From Shewanella piezotolerans WP3 (GTDB lineage Bacteria > Pseudomonadota > Gammaproteobacteria > Enterobacterales > Shewanellaceae), in contig NC_011566.1 in NCBI RefSeq assembly GCF_000014885.1, forward strand, positions 2,399,501 to 2,463,500: 64,000 bases of DNA. The letters are read 5' to 3'. Below, one piece after another: positions 25,947 through 35,887 of the stretch. A program made the translations under genes and the position numbers. A model generated the notes under the pieces. That model saw only the letters and a program-made list of their open reading frames with translations, did not search any database and was not told the origin of the DNA. Within the stretch, counting starts at the first letter, position 1; each line of letters begins with the position of its first letter.

Positions 25947-27461
25947 ATGGGGCGTTCAAGTGCGAAGGCATACTCGGTATTTCAAGATACGATGGCATCA
26001 GAGCGGGTTGATAGTGTGCCACTCATAATCCCAGCTGAAGATAATGCTAGCTCATTGGGTCAATTATTGGCGCGGCAAGATATTTGGCGTGGGCAGCAAT
26101 GGCAGCAGCAACAATTGGCATATCCAACGGGTTTCTCATTACTTGATGTACATCTCGCAGATAATGGTTGGCCACAAATTGGTGTATGTGAAGTGTTGTG
26201 TGACGGTGTCGGTCAAGGCGAACTGAGTATGGTATTACCTATGCTCAGCCAATTGATAGGGCAGGGGCAATCTTCAATAAAAGACGCCGCGCAAGAGCAA
26301 GATTCGATGGTTATGTTGGTGGCGCCACCTCACATACCTTCAGCGCAGGCTTTATTGCAGCAAGGGCTTGAACTCGCACGTTTAATCTGGATTGATACAG
26401 AAGAAAGGAAAGAGCGTTTGTGGGCTATTGAGCAGGCACTTTCGAATGGTTCTGTACCGCTAGTATTGGCTTGGTTAGATAACTTGTCGACCACTGAAGC
26501 AAGACGTTTACAACTGGCAGCTGAGAAGGGGGAGTCGCTATGCATGCTCTATTTGCCAACCCGTTGTGCACAGCTGTCACACCCAGTGAACTTACGCTTA
26601 GCGCTGCAACGACAGTTTTTTTCGGCTCGAAATAACGTTAACCACCATGACCATGCAGACTCAAGCGCAGCAGCTTCTATGTTGAAATTGGTGCCTAAGC
26701 AAGCCGCATCAAGCCCATTTTTTAGTAGTCACTTAGGTATGACCGAGGTCAACATTATTAAACGCAGAGGAGGCTGGCCTAGCCCTATGTTTAGTTTACC
26801 CTTGCTACCGCCACATATTAAGGAAAGCCTACTTGGAGTCGATGCTTACCCGATGCAAAATACCTTACAGGAAGTGAGCAATGATGTTGAGCCGCACAGT
26901 TGTGAGCTGTTTACTCAAGCGCACAATAAAGCACCTTTTGAAACGTTACCGATGAGCATTGAGGAAGGGCTTGCCGATTATAGTGTGGTGTTTAGTCGGC
27001 CACAGTTACCGATTACTGTTAGTTATCAGCATGCACTTATCAATGTGACGAATGCGAGGATCGCCATGATAACGCTGACTACGACTGTCATGACCACGAC
27101 AAGAGTTACCAGGCATCGCACTGTTAATCGCATTAAAGAGCAGAAGGGCTTTAATCTTCAACCTGTTTATCAAGACTCGGCACAGGATAAAGAGTCTGCT
27201 TTATCCCTTGAACCTATACGCAGGTTAAGCCTACAAGCTACAGGTTCTCTTAGAAGCTCTCTTAAAAGTTCCTTTAGTGAGTTTGTGCAGGGATCCATTA
27301 AGCAAGGTGATGAACTAGCCGCTACTTCATTTTCTAATGTTGGAGATTGGCTTCAAGATACACTTGAAGACGCTGCGGTTAGCTCCACTGCTGATTTGTG
27401 GGCTGAACCCTATTATAGCCCGCTAGCTGCAGTAGGTAATCTTTCTCACAAGATCCATTAA
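25947..27461 (+). CDS. imuA: SOS mutasome component ImuA, with long C-terminal extension
   Basis: ImuA is a RecA-fold accessory protein that works with ImuB and DnaE2 in SOS mutagenesis. The N-terminal part (about residues 50-230) has the family pattern: WRGQQW, YPTGFSLLDVHLADNGWPQIGVCEVLCDG, MVMLVAPPHIPSAQALLQQG. The usual end of the family, IIKRRGGWPSPMF, falls near residue 270. About 210 further residues (26830-27461) follow without a recognisable domain, making this roughly twice the normal length. ATG 25947 has AAAGGTG five bases upstream and is preferred over ATG 25929. The gene is followed by imuB after 18 bases. Confidence 0.88.
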   Translation: MGRSSAKAYSVFQDTMASERVDSVPLIIPAEDNASSLGQLLARQDIWRGQQWQQQQLAYPTGFSLLDVHLADNGWPQIGVCEVLCDGVGQGELSMVLPMLSQLIGQGQSSIKDAAQEQDSMVMLVAPPHIPSAQALLQQGLELARLIWIDTEERKERLWAIEQALSNGSVPLVLAWLDNLSTTEARRLQLAAEKGESLCMLYLPTRCAQLSHPVNLRLALQRQFFSARNNVNHHDHADSSAAASMLKLVPKQAASSPFFSSHLGMTEVNIIKRRGGWPSPMFSLPLLPPHIKESLLGVDAYPMQNTLQEVSNDVEPHSCELFTQAHNKAPFETLPMSIEEGLADYSVVFSRPQLPITVSYQHALINVTNARIAMITLTTTVMTTTRVTRHRTVNRIKEQKGFNLQPVYQDSAQDKESALSLEPIRRLSLQATGSLRSSLKSSFSEFVQGSIKQGDELAATSFSNVGDWLQDTLEDAAVSSTADLWAEPYYSPLAAVGNLSHKIH

Positions 27462-27479
27462 TAAAGGTCGTTGATTGAT

Positions 27480-29063
27480 ATGTTATGGCTAGCAGCCCAT
27501 TACCCACAATGGGCATTGCAATATTTTTATTATCGTAATGAGCTGGAGCAAAGCACAGCAGTATTACTGTATGAGCCGAAGTCACTGCAAGTGCTTGCGC
27601 TTGATAGTCTGAGTGAACAAGCTGGCGTAAAATTGGGAATGAGCCTGTCTACTGCACAAAGTTTAATGCCATCGGCGATGTTGGTGGAGTTTGACGCCAC
27701 TATTAGTCAACAGGCTTCAGACTGGTTGTGTCAATGGAGCTACGAGTTTAGTGCTCGAGTCGTACCGCTACGCTGTTCATTAAGCAATGAGGATCAAAAG
27801 AAAACGTCGAAAATTAAGCTTGATGTTGATGAATTTGTGTCGAATACACTGCTACTAGAAGTCAGTTCAATGGCACTTATTTTTAATGGCATCGATAAGC
27901 TTATTGAGCAGTATCGCCAACGTGCTAAAGCCTTAGGGTTAGAGGTTTCACTTGCGCTCGCCAAGACCCCTTTAGCCGCGCAGCTACTTGCGTGTCATGC
28001 TTCAATGGAAAATCAACAAGCTAAGCTCGCTACTGAAGTTTTTAGTTCAAATGACTATCTTAATACCGATAAAACTTTGCTGTTACTTAATCAACTACCA
28101 ATTGCTTTATTGCCCTTATCAGATTTTTTAAAACAGAGTTTGCACGATATTGGCATTAAGTCTTTTGCATCACTGTCTGCTTTACCTGATAAAGAGCTTG
28201 GACGACGTTTTGGATCAAAGCTGTTGCAGTTATTGGCTAAAATATCAGGTCGTTTACCTCAACCGTTAAGCTATGTTGAGCCAGAAGAAAGCTATCAACA
28301 AAAGCTCACCTTATTGCATGAGGTTGAATTAATGCAGGGGATCGTTTTCCCCTTGGGCAGAATGCTAAAAGAGATGGCAAGCTATTTACAGCTGCGTCAG
28401 CTTGCTATTCAAAAACTTAAATTGAGTCTTATCTATCGTGACAGCGATCGAAGTCAGCTCGATATTGTTATTCATTATCCTTTTGCAGAGCATCGTAGTG
28501 ATAGTTTACTGAATTTATGCCGTATGCAGCTTGAACGTGTCACTCTGTATCAACCTGTGGTTGAAATGGTTATTCATGTCGACAAGTTCGTACCCATTGC
28601 AGTTAATCATGACTGTTGGTTTGGACAGCAAAAAGCTGCACAGGGGCAGAGGTCAGAAAAAACACAGCGGCTAATGGCCCTGCTGGAAGCAAGGCTTGGT
28701 AAAGGAAAAGTAAAAGGGTTACAGGCTAGTTCAGCGCACCTGCCAGAGGATAGTTGGATGGCTACCGAACTGTCGGTCACAGCTAAAGAGCAGTCTATAC
28801 GGCAGCAAAGGTTGTCTGAAGCTGCATCTGGCTCAGGTGCTCTGTGCGCCGGAGCATGTCGCCCAAGCTGGTTGTTAACCACACCAGAGTTGATCGCAAT
28901 TGAAAATATTGAGCTTTTAAAAGGACCTGAAAGGCTGCAAACCCTATGGTGGCAAGAGCCGCAAATATCTCGAGACTACTATGTTGCCAGCCATTATCAA
29001 GGTGGACTGTGTTGGGTCTTCAAAGAAGGTAATCGCTTCTTCTTACAAGGCTGGTTTGGCTAA
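27480..29063 (+). CDS. imuB: ImuB, Y-family polymerase-like mutasome protein
   Basis: A DinB/UmuC-related protein that, in studied systems, lacks catalytic activity and bridges ImuA, the beta clamp and DnaE2. MLWLAAHYPQWALQ starts the family fold; GVKLGMSLSTAQSLMP and the helix-hairpin-helix region SFASLSALPDKELGRRFGSKLLQLL follow, then the little-finger region to about residue 400. An in-frame TTG at 27471 is close behind AAAGG, but ATG 27480 matches homologous N termini. The stop codon overlaps the dnaE2 start (TAATG), indicating translational coupling. Confidence 0.93.
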   Translation: MLWLAAHYPQWALQYFYYRNELEQSTAVLLYEPKSLQVLALDSLSEQAGVKLGMSLSTAQSLMPSAMLVEFDATISQQASDWLCQWSYEFSARVVPLRCSLSNEDQKKTSKIKLDVDEFVSNTLLLEVSSMALIFNGIDKLIEQYRQRAKALGLEVSLALAKTPLAAQLLACHASMENQQAKLATEVFSSNDYLNTDKTLLLLNQLPIALLPLSDFLKQSLHDIGIKSFASLSALPDKELGRRFGSKLLQLLAKISGRLPQPLSYVEPEESYQQKLTLLHEVELMQGIVFPLGRMLKEMASYLQLRQLAIQKLKLSLIYRDSDRSQLDIVIHYPFAEHRSDSLLNLCRMQLERVTLYQPVVEMVIHVDKFVPIAVNHDCWFGQQKAAQGQRSEKTQRLMALLEARLGKGKVKGLQASSAHLPEDSWMATELSVTAKEQSIRQQRLSEAASGSGALCAGACRPSWLLTTPELIAIENIELLKGPERLQTLWWQEPQISRDYYVASHYQGGLCWVFKEGNRFFLQGWFG

Positions 29064-32000
29064 TGTATGCCGAGTTACATGCTATCTCCAATTATACTTT
29101 TTTTAAAGGTGCCTCTCACCCCCATGAGCTGGTTGAACAAGCCGCTGAGCTTGGTTACCAAGCGATTGCCATTACAGATGAGTGTTCATTTGCCGGGATA
29201 GTCAAAGCGCACGAGGCTGCTAAAAAATGTCAAATACAGCTGCTGGTGGGCACTGAGTTTCAGTTAGCTGAAGGCATATTCGTATTACTTGCCATGAATC
29301 GTAAAGGCTATGGTCAGATCAGCCAGTTGATCACCACTAGTCGCCGTCGAGCTGAAAAAGGCGAGTATCAGCTGCAACTCAGTGAATTGCAGCAGGGCTT
29401 AGACAACACAATCTTATTATGGCAACCCGCTTCGCTAAAATCGATCAACAGTACCCTTGGCGAGCTTCCGACACAAATTGCTACTTACCAGGCTGATGTA
29501 TTAACGGTTGGACAATCTCTTTATCGGCAGTTTCCTCAGCGTTGCTATCTGTTGATGGAACGAAGCTTAGTGGCCGGTGAAGCTTTAAAAATCCAACTTT
29601 GGACACAGATTGCCAAGCAGCTGGATATGCCTTGCGTGGCAGCCGGTAGCGTGCGCATGCATTGTCAGCAGAGGCAAAAGTTACTAGATGTGCTTACTTG
29701 TATTCGATACGGCACTGAGCTGGCACAAGCTGGGGAGTTGCTGCTGGCTAATGCTGAAACCGCGCTAAAGCCGACAGCTACCCTTTATAAGCGCTATCCA
29801 AAGGAATGGATTGAGAATAGTTTATTGATTGCCGAAAGATGCAACTTTAGTTTGGAGGAGCTTAAGTATGAGTACCCAAGTGAGGTGGTGCCCAGTGAAT
29901 TATCCGCAAGTGAATATTTAGCCCAAGAGGTTTATAAAGGTGCATTGCGTCGGTTTAACCATCAAGTACCAGCAAGTGTCACAGCGCAATATGAAAAAGA
30001 GCTGGTTTTGATTAAAGCGATGCAATATGAGTACTTTTTTTTAACTATCTACGACATTGTTCAATACGCAAAGTCACAACAGATTTTGCATCAAGGCCGC
30101 GGCTCTGCGGCAAACTCAGTCGTCTGTTACTGTCTTGGGATCACAGAGGTCGACCCAACTAAAGTTAATATGTTGTTTGAGCGCTTTGTCTCAAAAGAGC
30201 GCAATGAACCACCCGATATTGACGTTGATTTTGAGCATGAACGCCGTGAAGAGATCATTCAATATATCTATGGTAAGTATGGTCGGGAGCGGGCAGCATT
30301 AGCGGCGACAGTGATAAGTTATCGCTTTAAGAGTGCACTCGCAGATGTGGGCAAGGCGTTGGGGATCGATAAGCAATATTTAGATCATATGCAACACAGT
30401 ATCGATAGGCGCGACACTGAAGTTGACTGGTTGACGCAGCTACAGGAAAAATCACTGTTACCTCGCGAAGGAATGGGAAAATACCTGTTTCCATTAGTGC
30501 AGAGCATTTTGGGCTTTCCAAGGCACCTGTCACAGCACGTTGGCGGTTTTATTATCTCCTCTGGCCCGTTAAGTGAGTTGGTACCTGTTGAAAATGCATC
30601 AATGGCGGACAGAACGGTTATTCAATGGGATAAAGATGATTTAGAGAGCTTAGGGCTGTTAAAAGTTGATGTGCTAGCACTAGGAATGCTAACGGCTATC
30701 AGAAAGTGTTTTGAGCTTATCAGTACGCCCGAGCAGCGCTTTACTATGGAGCAGGTTAAGTGGGAGCAAGCAGCTGTGTATCAGATGCTGCAGCGTGGCG
30801 ATAGCATTGGAGTGTTTCAGGTCGAGTCCAGAGCGCAAACCTCAATGTTACCAAGGCTTAAACCCCGTTGTTATTATGACTTAGTGGTCCAAATTGCCAT
30901 CGTTCGGCCAGGACCTATTCAGGGCGATATGGTACACCCCTATCTAAAGCGTAGAGATGGCTTAGAAAAAGTGACCTACCCAAGTAAAGAGGTTGAGTCG
31001 GTATTATCGCGCACCATGGGGGTGCCTATTTTCCAAGAGCAGGTGATTCAACTAGCGATGGTTGCAGCTGGCTTTTCTGGCGGTGAAGCTGACAAATTAA
31101 GACGAGCAATGGCGAGCTGGAAAAAGACTGGAGAACTGCAACAGTTTGAGGATAAGCTGCTTAAAGGGATGCTGAGCCGTGGTTATTCGGCTGAGTTTTC
31201 TAAACAGATCTATCGACAAATAAGGGGGTTTGGAGAGTATGGATTTCCAGAGTCTCACTCAGCAAGTTTTGCATTGTTGGCGTATGTCTCTGCTTATCTG
31301 AAGTTTCATCATCCGGCAGCATTTTGCTGTTCGTTACTTAATAGCCAACCTATGGGATTTTATAGTCCTTCGCAACTGATCCAAGACGTGCAGCGCCATG
31401 GGGTAGTGGTACTCGCTGTGTGTGCGAATCGTAGCCAGTGGCAGCATACATTAGTGACAATAGCAGATAACCGTATCGCGATCCGCCTAGGTTTTCGCTT
31501 GGTAAAAGGCCTAAATAGACAAGAGATCGAGAAGCTGATTAAGCAGCGACCTGAGCAAGGCTTTACACACATCGATCAAATTTATTACTTAGGTATTGCA
31601 CGTCATGAACTGGAAACACTTGCTAGTGCCGATGCGTTTAGCCAAATTGCGGGCCATCGTCATCAAGTGCGCTGGCAACTCTCTGCATGCCAGCCAAGTT
31701 TGCCGTTATTTGATGATGTGTTAGAAGCTGGCATGAACTGTAAACAGGAAGGAGAACGAGTATTACCAGCTTCCGGCGGATTGAATTCGGTTGCAGACGT
31801 TACTCTCCCAAGCCCTAGTATTGCAGAGTCTATGCAGGCTGACTACGCCTATACAGGAGTGACACTAGGCCAACATCCCATGAGCCTATTACGGGAGCAA
31901 TCTTGCTTACATCATTGTTTGACTGCTGAGCAATTGGATGAATGTCGTAGTGGGCAAGTGGTCACAGTGGCTGGACTTGTGGTTGGACGACAGCGCCCAG

Positions 32001-32236
32001 GTACGGCTTCTGGCGTGACTTTTATTACGCTAGAAGATGAAACTGGCAACGTCAACTTAGTTGTATGGAGCGCGACGGCAAGAGCACAAAGACAAGCTTA
32101 TTTAGTTGCAAAAATCATGAAGGTGACAGGGGTTCTAGAGCGTAAATCGGGCGTGACTCATGTGGTCGCGGGCAGGTTGACTGATATTTCTACGGAACTC
32201 AATGAACTCGTTGTCCCTTCACGAGATTTCCATTAG
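29063..32236 (+). CDS. dnaE2: Error-prone DNA polymerase III alpha subunit DnaE2
   Basis: A C-family polymerase for translesion synthesis with ImuA/ImuB, 1057 residues as is normal for DnaE2. The N-terminal PHP domain (LHAISNYTFFKGASHPHELVEQA; ITDECSFAG) precedes the polymerase core with HQGRGSAANSVVCYCLGIT and the catalytic PPDIDVDFEHERREE, then finger and helix-hairpin-helix parts, and an OB-fold near 940-1020 (GQVVTVAGLVVGRQRP). It is the last gene of the LexA-controlled cassette. Only a short gap separates the next gene, which may be read through. Confidence 0.97.
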   Translation: MYAELHAISNYTFFKGASHPHELVEQAAELGYQAIAITDECSFAGIVKAHEAAKKCQIQLLVGTEFQLAEGIFVLLAMNRKGYGQISQLITTSRRRAEKGEYQLQLSELQQGLDNTILLWQPASLKSINSTLGELPTQIATYQADVLTVGQSLYRQFPQRCYLLMERSLVAGEALKIQLWTQIAKQLDMPCVAAGSVRMHCQQRQKLLDVLTCIRYGTELAQAGELLLANAETALKPTATLYKRYPKEWIENSLLIAERCNFSLEELKYEYPSEVVPSELSASEYLAQEVYKGALRRFNHQVPASVTAQYEKELVLIKAMQYEYFFLTIYDIVQYAKSQQILHQGRGSAANSVVCYCLGITEVDPTKVNMLFERFVSKERNEPPDIDVDFEHERREEIIQYIYGKYGRERAALAATVISYRFKSALADVGKALGIDKQYLDHMQHSIDRRDTEVDWLTQLQEKSLLPREGMGKYLFPLVQSILGFPRHLSQHVGGFIISSGPLSELVPVENASMADRTVIQWDKDDLESLGLLKVDVLALGMLTAIRKCFELISTPEQRFTMEQVKWEQAAVYQMLQRGDSIGVFQVESRAQTSMLPRLKPRCYYDLVVQIAIVRPGPIQGDMVHPYLKRRDGLEKVTYPSKEVESVLSRTMGVPIFQEQVIQLAMVAAGFSGGEADKLRRAMASWKKTGELQQFEDKLLKGMLSRGYSAEFSKQIYRQIRGFGEYGFPESHSASFALLAYVSAYLKFHHPAAFCCSLLNSQPMGFYSPSQLIQDVQRHGVVVLAVCANRSQWQHTLVTIADNRIAIRLGFRLVKGLNRQEIEKLIKQRPEQGFTHIDQIYYLGIARHELETLASADAFSQIAGHRHQVRWQLSACQPSLPLFDDVLEAGMNCKQEGERVLPASGGLNSVADVTLPSPSIAESMQADYAYTGVTLGQHPMSLLREQSCLHHCLTAEQLDECRSGQVVTVAGLVVGRQRPGTASGVTFITLEDETGNVNLVVWSATARAQRQAYLVAKIMKVTGVLERKSGVTHVVAGRLTDISTELNELVVPSRDFH

Positions 32237-32299
32237 CAACCGCCCCTAATCTTTTGTAATAGGTATATAATTCAATGAGAATTGTATGAGGTAGAACCA

Positions 32300-32803
32300 T
32301 TGCAAATTATTTTATTAACCCATGAACGAGAAGTCTCGCGTCCAACTAATACTGGACAGCTTGCCATCAAAGCCTTTCCTGAACATTGTAAGCGAATAAT
32401 CTGGGCAAGAACGGCACCTGATGAAACTTTGCTAAAGCTACTTCAAGCAAATGACACCGCTTTACTTTTCCCTGACGAAGCTAGACATAGAGAGACTGAC
32501 TCAGAAAAGCTACATGGTACTGAAAAGCGTAAATACGACGCGACTGAATCGATGCCATCGACCTTAGTGATTATTGATGCAACGTGGCAGGAGGCTCGTA
32601 AGATGATCCGTCGCAGCCAGTACTTAAAAGATGCGAGAAAGTATGCGTTAACTAGCAACCAAGATTCTTTATTTAACTTAAGGCGCAATCAAGTCGAAGG
32701 CGGCTTGTGTACAGTAGAGTGTATTATTGCGATATTCAAAGAGGTTGGTATGGCTGAAGAGGCTATCTGCTTATCTAAAGCCTTTTCAATTTTGCAAAAA
32801 TAA
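32300..32803 (+). CDS. DTW-domain protein, tRNA-uridine aminocarboxypropyltransferase-like
   Basis: DTW-domain enzymes (TapT/TuaA) add the aminocarboxypropyl group of SAM to tRNA uridine to give acp3U. Diagnostic parts are RPTNTGQLA, LFPDE and IDATWQEARKMIRRS, the last carrying the DxTW motif. The protein is 167 residues and lacks the N-terminal cysteine cluster of longer members. TTG 32300, with GAGGT seven bases upstream, gives the likely start MQIILLTHEREVSRP; the frame also extends to a TTG at 32282. It follows dnaE2 on the same strand. Confidence 0.85.
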   Translation: MQIILLTHEREVSRPTNTGQLAIKAFPEHCKRIIWARTAPDETLLKLLQANDTALLFPDEARHRETDSEKLHGTEKRKYDATESMPSTLVIIDATWQEARKMIRRSQYLKDARKYALTSNQDSLFNLRRNQVEGGLCTVECIIAIFKEVGMAEEAICLSKAFSILQK

Positions 32804-33047
32804 GTGCACAAGGTGTTTATATCTCTGCGCTAATGCTTTCACACCAAACAAAGCATGCACAGCCCTCAGTGATAAGTAGTTTGTAAGTTGCTAGCTTCTC
32901 AATTGGGGGGATACCATGCTGGCATTACAAATATGAATAGTAATTGATTTACAAAGGCTGTTCGATAGTGAGATGCTCTTTTGTAGTAGCTGTATGTACA
33001 CTGCTACAGACTATGATTATAAAAAGTTAATAAATAAAGGAATATTT

Positions 33048-33542
33048 ATGAAAAAGTTATTATTATCTTTGGTGTTTATTTTATCTTTTCCCGCCAATAG
33101 TTATGCTGATTCAGGAGTAAGAGATTCGTTAGAAAGAATGTTTGAGCTAACTGATATGCAAGCAATGATAGATAGCTCTCATGCTCAAATTAATCAGATG
33201 TTCTCTCAAATGGCAAAAGAGCAGAATATCTCAGATGAACAAAAGGTTATCTTTGAAAAACATAGAAAAAAGCTGCAGCGCATGTTAGTCGAATCATTGA
33301 GTTGGGATAAGATTAAAGAGCCAATCATTGAAGCCTATTCTCAAGTTTATACTAAAGCGGAGATTGATGAGTTAATCGTTTTCTATGAGTCTCCATTAGG
33401 TCAGAAAATGATTAAGAAAATGCCTGAATTGATGCAAGTCTCAATGCAAGTTATGCAAGAAACATCGATGAGTTTAATCCCTCAGATGCAAGCACTGCAA
33501 GAAGAGTTCCAAAGAGAATTGCGAGAACAAGAAGAGATCTAA
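33048..33542 (+). CDS. DUF2059 domain-containing exported protein
   Basis: 164 residues with a clear signal peptide (MKKLLLSLVFILSFPANSYA). The mature part is helical and Met/Gln-rich, with the DUF2059 pattern EPIIEAYSQVYTKAEIDELIVFYESPLGQKMIKKMPELM. Predicted periplasmic; function unknown. ATG 33048 is behind AAAGGAAT and directly begins the signal peptide, so the upstream extension of the frame to 32973 is discarded. Single gene. Confidence 0.88.
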   Translation: MKKLLLSLVFILSFPANSYADSGVRDSLERMFELTDMQAMIDSSHAQINQMFSQMAKEQNISDEQKVIFEKHRKKLQRMLVESLSWDKIKEPIIEAYSQVYTKAEIDELIVFYESPLGQKMIKKMPELMQVSMQVMQETSMSLIPQMQALQEEFQRELREQEEI

Positions 33543-33673
33543 TGGGAGCAAGCGAAAATTAATACATTCGCTAATATTGAATGAGTCGGTGCGACTTAGT
33601 ACAGCTAAGTTGCACCATTGATAGCTTGAGTTTAGCAATCAAATGCGATTGAAGAGAGTAGCGGTATTATTAT

Positions 33674-34363
33674 TTAAATCACGGTCAAATAGATACACAA
33701 AAAGTGACTGATCGCACCGCCTAATACAAAAAGGTGCCATATGGCATGATTGTAAGGAATGCGTTTAGCAACATAGAATATAACCCCTAAGCTATAAAAT
33801 AATCCGCCAATAATTAACAGGTTAAAGCCCAAAGGCGACATGCCTGCAATCAACTCTTTCATTACGGTCACGCAAAGCCATCCCATCGCAAGGTATAAGG
33901 TGAGGCTGAAGACTTTGAAGCGGTTGATAAATAATGTCTTAAAAAGAATGCCGCCAACGGCAAGTGACCAAATGGCTATTAGTACAAGGTTGGCATTTCC
34001 ATTCCCACTTTCATTGTTCAAACTAATTAACATTAAAGGGCTGTAGGTTCCCGCTATTAACAAGTAGATAGCGCAATGGTCCGCAACTTTAAGTTTATGT
34101 TTTAAAGAAACATCTGTTGCGCTGTGGTACAGCGTTGAGCAAAGAAATAGCAAAATAATACTGGCGCAATAAACAACAACCCCAGTCATCTGTATAAAAG
34201 ATAAATGCTCATAACCCTTGATGACGCACATGATCAAGCCTATGACACCTGCTACTACGCCTAGTCCGTGGCTTAAGCTGTTCGCAAGCTCCTCTTTAAC
34301 GCTATAACTCGCGCTAGTGACCATATTAGGTTTTGAAGAAAGGGTTGACTCTTGACTCGACAT
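33674..34363 (-). CDS. Hemolysin III / PAQR family membrane protein (TrhA-like)
   Basis: 229 residues with seven predicted membrane helices. Conserved family residues include EELANSLSHGLGVV (N-terminal E and H), CSTLYHSATD (helix 2-3) and HAIWHLFVLGGAISHF (C-terminal histidines), which build the putative zinc site of the PAQR/CREST superfamily. E. coli TrhA is linked to membrane lipid homeostasis; true hemolysin activity is not implied. Single gene, convergent with the DUF2059 gene. Confidence 0.9.
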   Translation of the reverse strand: MSSQESTLSSKPNMVTSASYSVKEELANSLSHGLGVVAGVIGLIMCVIKGYEHLSFIQMTGVVVYCASIILLFLCSTLYHSATDVSLKHKLKVADHCAIYLLIAGTYSPLMLISLNNESGNGNANLVLIAIWSLAVGGILFKTLFINRFKVFSLTLYLAMGWLCVTVMKELIAGMSPLGFNLLIIGGLFYSLGVIFYVAKRIPYNHAIWHLFVLGGAISHFLCIYLTVI

Positions 34364-34721
34364 AGGGGGAAACGACTTCTGGTTAGACCACGATTGATTG
34401 CAGTGTATCAGCTTTAATCATAAAAGCCACAGTTTTAGCGTACACGTGTTAGCTTAAAGTGTTGCTCAATGCATCGTATTGATATTTAGTCATTTTACTA
34501 AAAACATTGTTGTTTCATACAGATGTTGAACTTTTGTAATAAAGCTGTCTCTAATGGTTTAAACTGCAATAAAAGTAGTGCTTGAAGTTTGACTTTGGAT
34601 TAGAGGGATACTAAATCAGGCATCTAGAGAACACTCGAATATAAGCCGTTAAGTTACTTATCTCAGAGCTTTTTATGGACAACAAATAAATCACCGGACT
34701 GAAAATTTGAAGAGATCTGTT
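34364..34721. other. Intergenic region, no feature found
   Basis: It separates two divergent genes. I see no convincing promoter pair, hairpin or repeat in its 358 bases; it should hold both promoters. Confidence 0.4.
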
Positions 34722-35717
34722 ATGCCATCTTTTACGGCGATTAGCGCTAATGGACAAGCGCAAAATGATTCAAAATCTAAGCAACGCTACAGCGGAATAG
34801 GACAGATCAGTGCCAGCCGAGATCTTGCTGAAGCTGATTGTCATCGGTTATTAGCACCGATATATGGAAGTAACGCTACAGATGGAGTCGCAAAGATACC
34901 CACGCCGATAAAAAGAATCAACGAAAGCAAACAGCCTTTAAATCCTGCATCATCAAAGAGCTATTACCCTTCGATTTTTCTATTTTTGCTGGTTATTGCT
35001 ATGCACGCTTTAGTCATCGCAATAATTAATCAGTCTTGGACTAAACAAGATTTGCAACTGCCAGATTTAGCGCCTGTGAAAATTAGCTCTTATCTTTATG
35101 TTGCACCTAAAAAAGTACAGTTAGAGCCTATTGATGATGAAGCTATCTCAAAAAAGATGACTGTAGACAAAGTGCTTGTTGAGAAAGCAGCAGAAATAAA
35201 TGAAAAACTTGAGCCTGACACACCAGTAGAGAGTTTACCTGTAGTATTAGATCGCCAAACAGCGGTAAACGGCAGTGCTGAAGTGACTAAAGAGAGTGTT
35301 ATAGAGACTAGTGCTAAAATAGCAAGTAAAAGCAATCGTTATAACGCCATAGCAGCCGCACAATCATATTTACAACGTCAGAACGATGCAGCGCTAGATG
35401 CCCTAATCATCGACAAAGCGAATGAGTACACTGGCCCTCATTCCTTGAGTGTTATGGATGGTGACATGGAAGAGTTGGTGTTTCCTGAAGTGGATAAGTA
35501 TAGCAAGGTTCCAACCAACGATCATCGACTCGACCCTAACCGAGTGGTGCGCCAAGGTGATACTTGCTATCGGATTGTAAAGACCCCAACTCAGATTAAC
35601 CCTTATGCTGAGAATATTGGTTTCCCCTTCAATTGTGGTGGCGATAAAGTTAAGGAAGCTATCAATGCAGCTATCTCTGCTCGGTTAGAAAAGCGGATGA
35701 TTAGCCGAAAAAAGTGA
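34722..35717 (+). CDS. Unknown single-pass membrane protein with TonB-like layout
   Basis: 331 residues. A basic, Ser-rich cytoplasmic part (1-85) precedes one hydrophobic helix (YPSIFLFLLVIAMHALVIAI, about 87-110), then a Lys/Glu/Pro-rich periplasmic stretch and a small C-terminal region with two cysteines (GDTCYRIV and FPFNCGGDK) that could form a disulfide. The layout recalls TonB-like proteins, but no TonB C-terminal motif is evident. ATG 34722 (AAGAG upstream) is preferred over a TTG at 34707. It stands alone upstream of the thiamine riboswitch. Function unknown. Confidence 0.65.
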   Translation: MPSFTAISANGQAQNDSKSKQRYSGIGQISASRDLAEADCHRLLAPIYGSNATDGVAKIPTPIKRINESKQPLNPASSKSYYPSIFLFLLVIAMHALVIAIINQSWTKQDLQLPDLAPVKISSYLYVAPKKVQLEPIDDEAISKKMTVDKVLVEKAAEINEKLEPDTPVESLPVVLDRQTAVNGSAEVTKESVIETSAKIASKSNRYNAIAAAQSYLQRQNDAALDALIIDKANEYTGPHSLSVMDGDMEELVFPEVDKYSKVPTNDHRLDPNRVVRQGDTCYRIVKTPTQINPYAENIGFPFNCGGDKVKEAINAAISARLEKRMISRKK

Positions 35718-35847
35718 TCTATTTATATGATAATTTTTCACTCTAAAGTTAAAATATGAAATGATTTGGAATATAGTCCTTTATTTACAATGTATTAATG
35801 TATGCTTTTAATTGATTGTAGTTTAGTTTTTTATTGTGATGGTTAAC

Positions 35848-35877
35848 TTGTGTCTAGGCCTGAGATAGGCTTATACT
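35848..35877 (+). promoter_or_regulatory. Predicted sigma-70 promoter of the thi operon
   Basis: A -10 TATACT (35872-35877) and a -35 TTGTGT (35848-35853) are spaced by 18 bases. Transcription would begin around 35884, just before the riboswitch, which supports the assignment. Confidence 0.6.
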
Positions 35878-35887
35878 GCAGCCTCAT

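Noticed and set aside
26830..27461. Possible frameshift or gene fusion at the end of imuA
   Set aside because: The frame stays open for over 200 codons, ends just before the imuB ribosome site, and contains no piece of another recognised protein, so an extension is the simpler reading.
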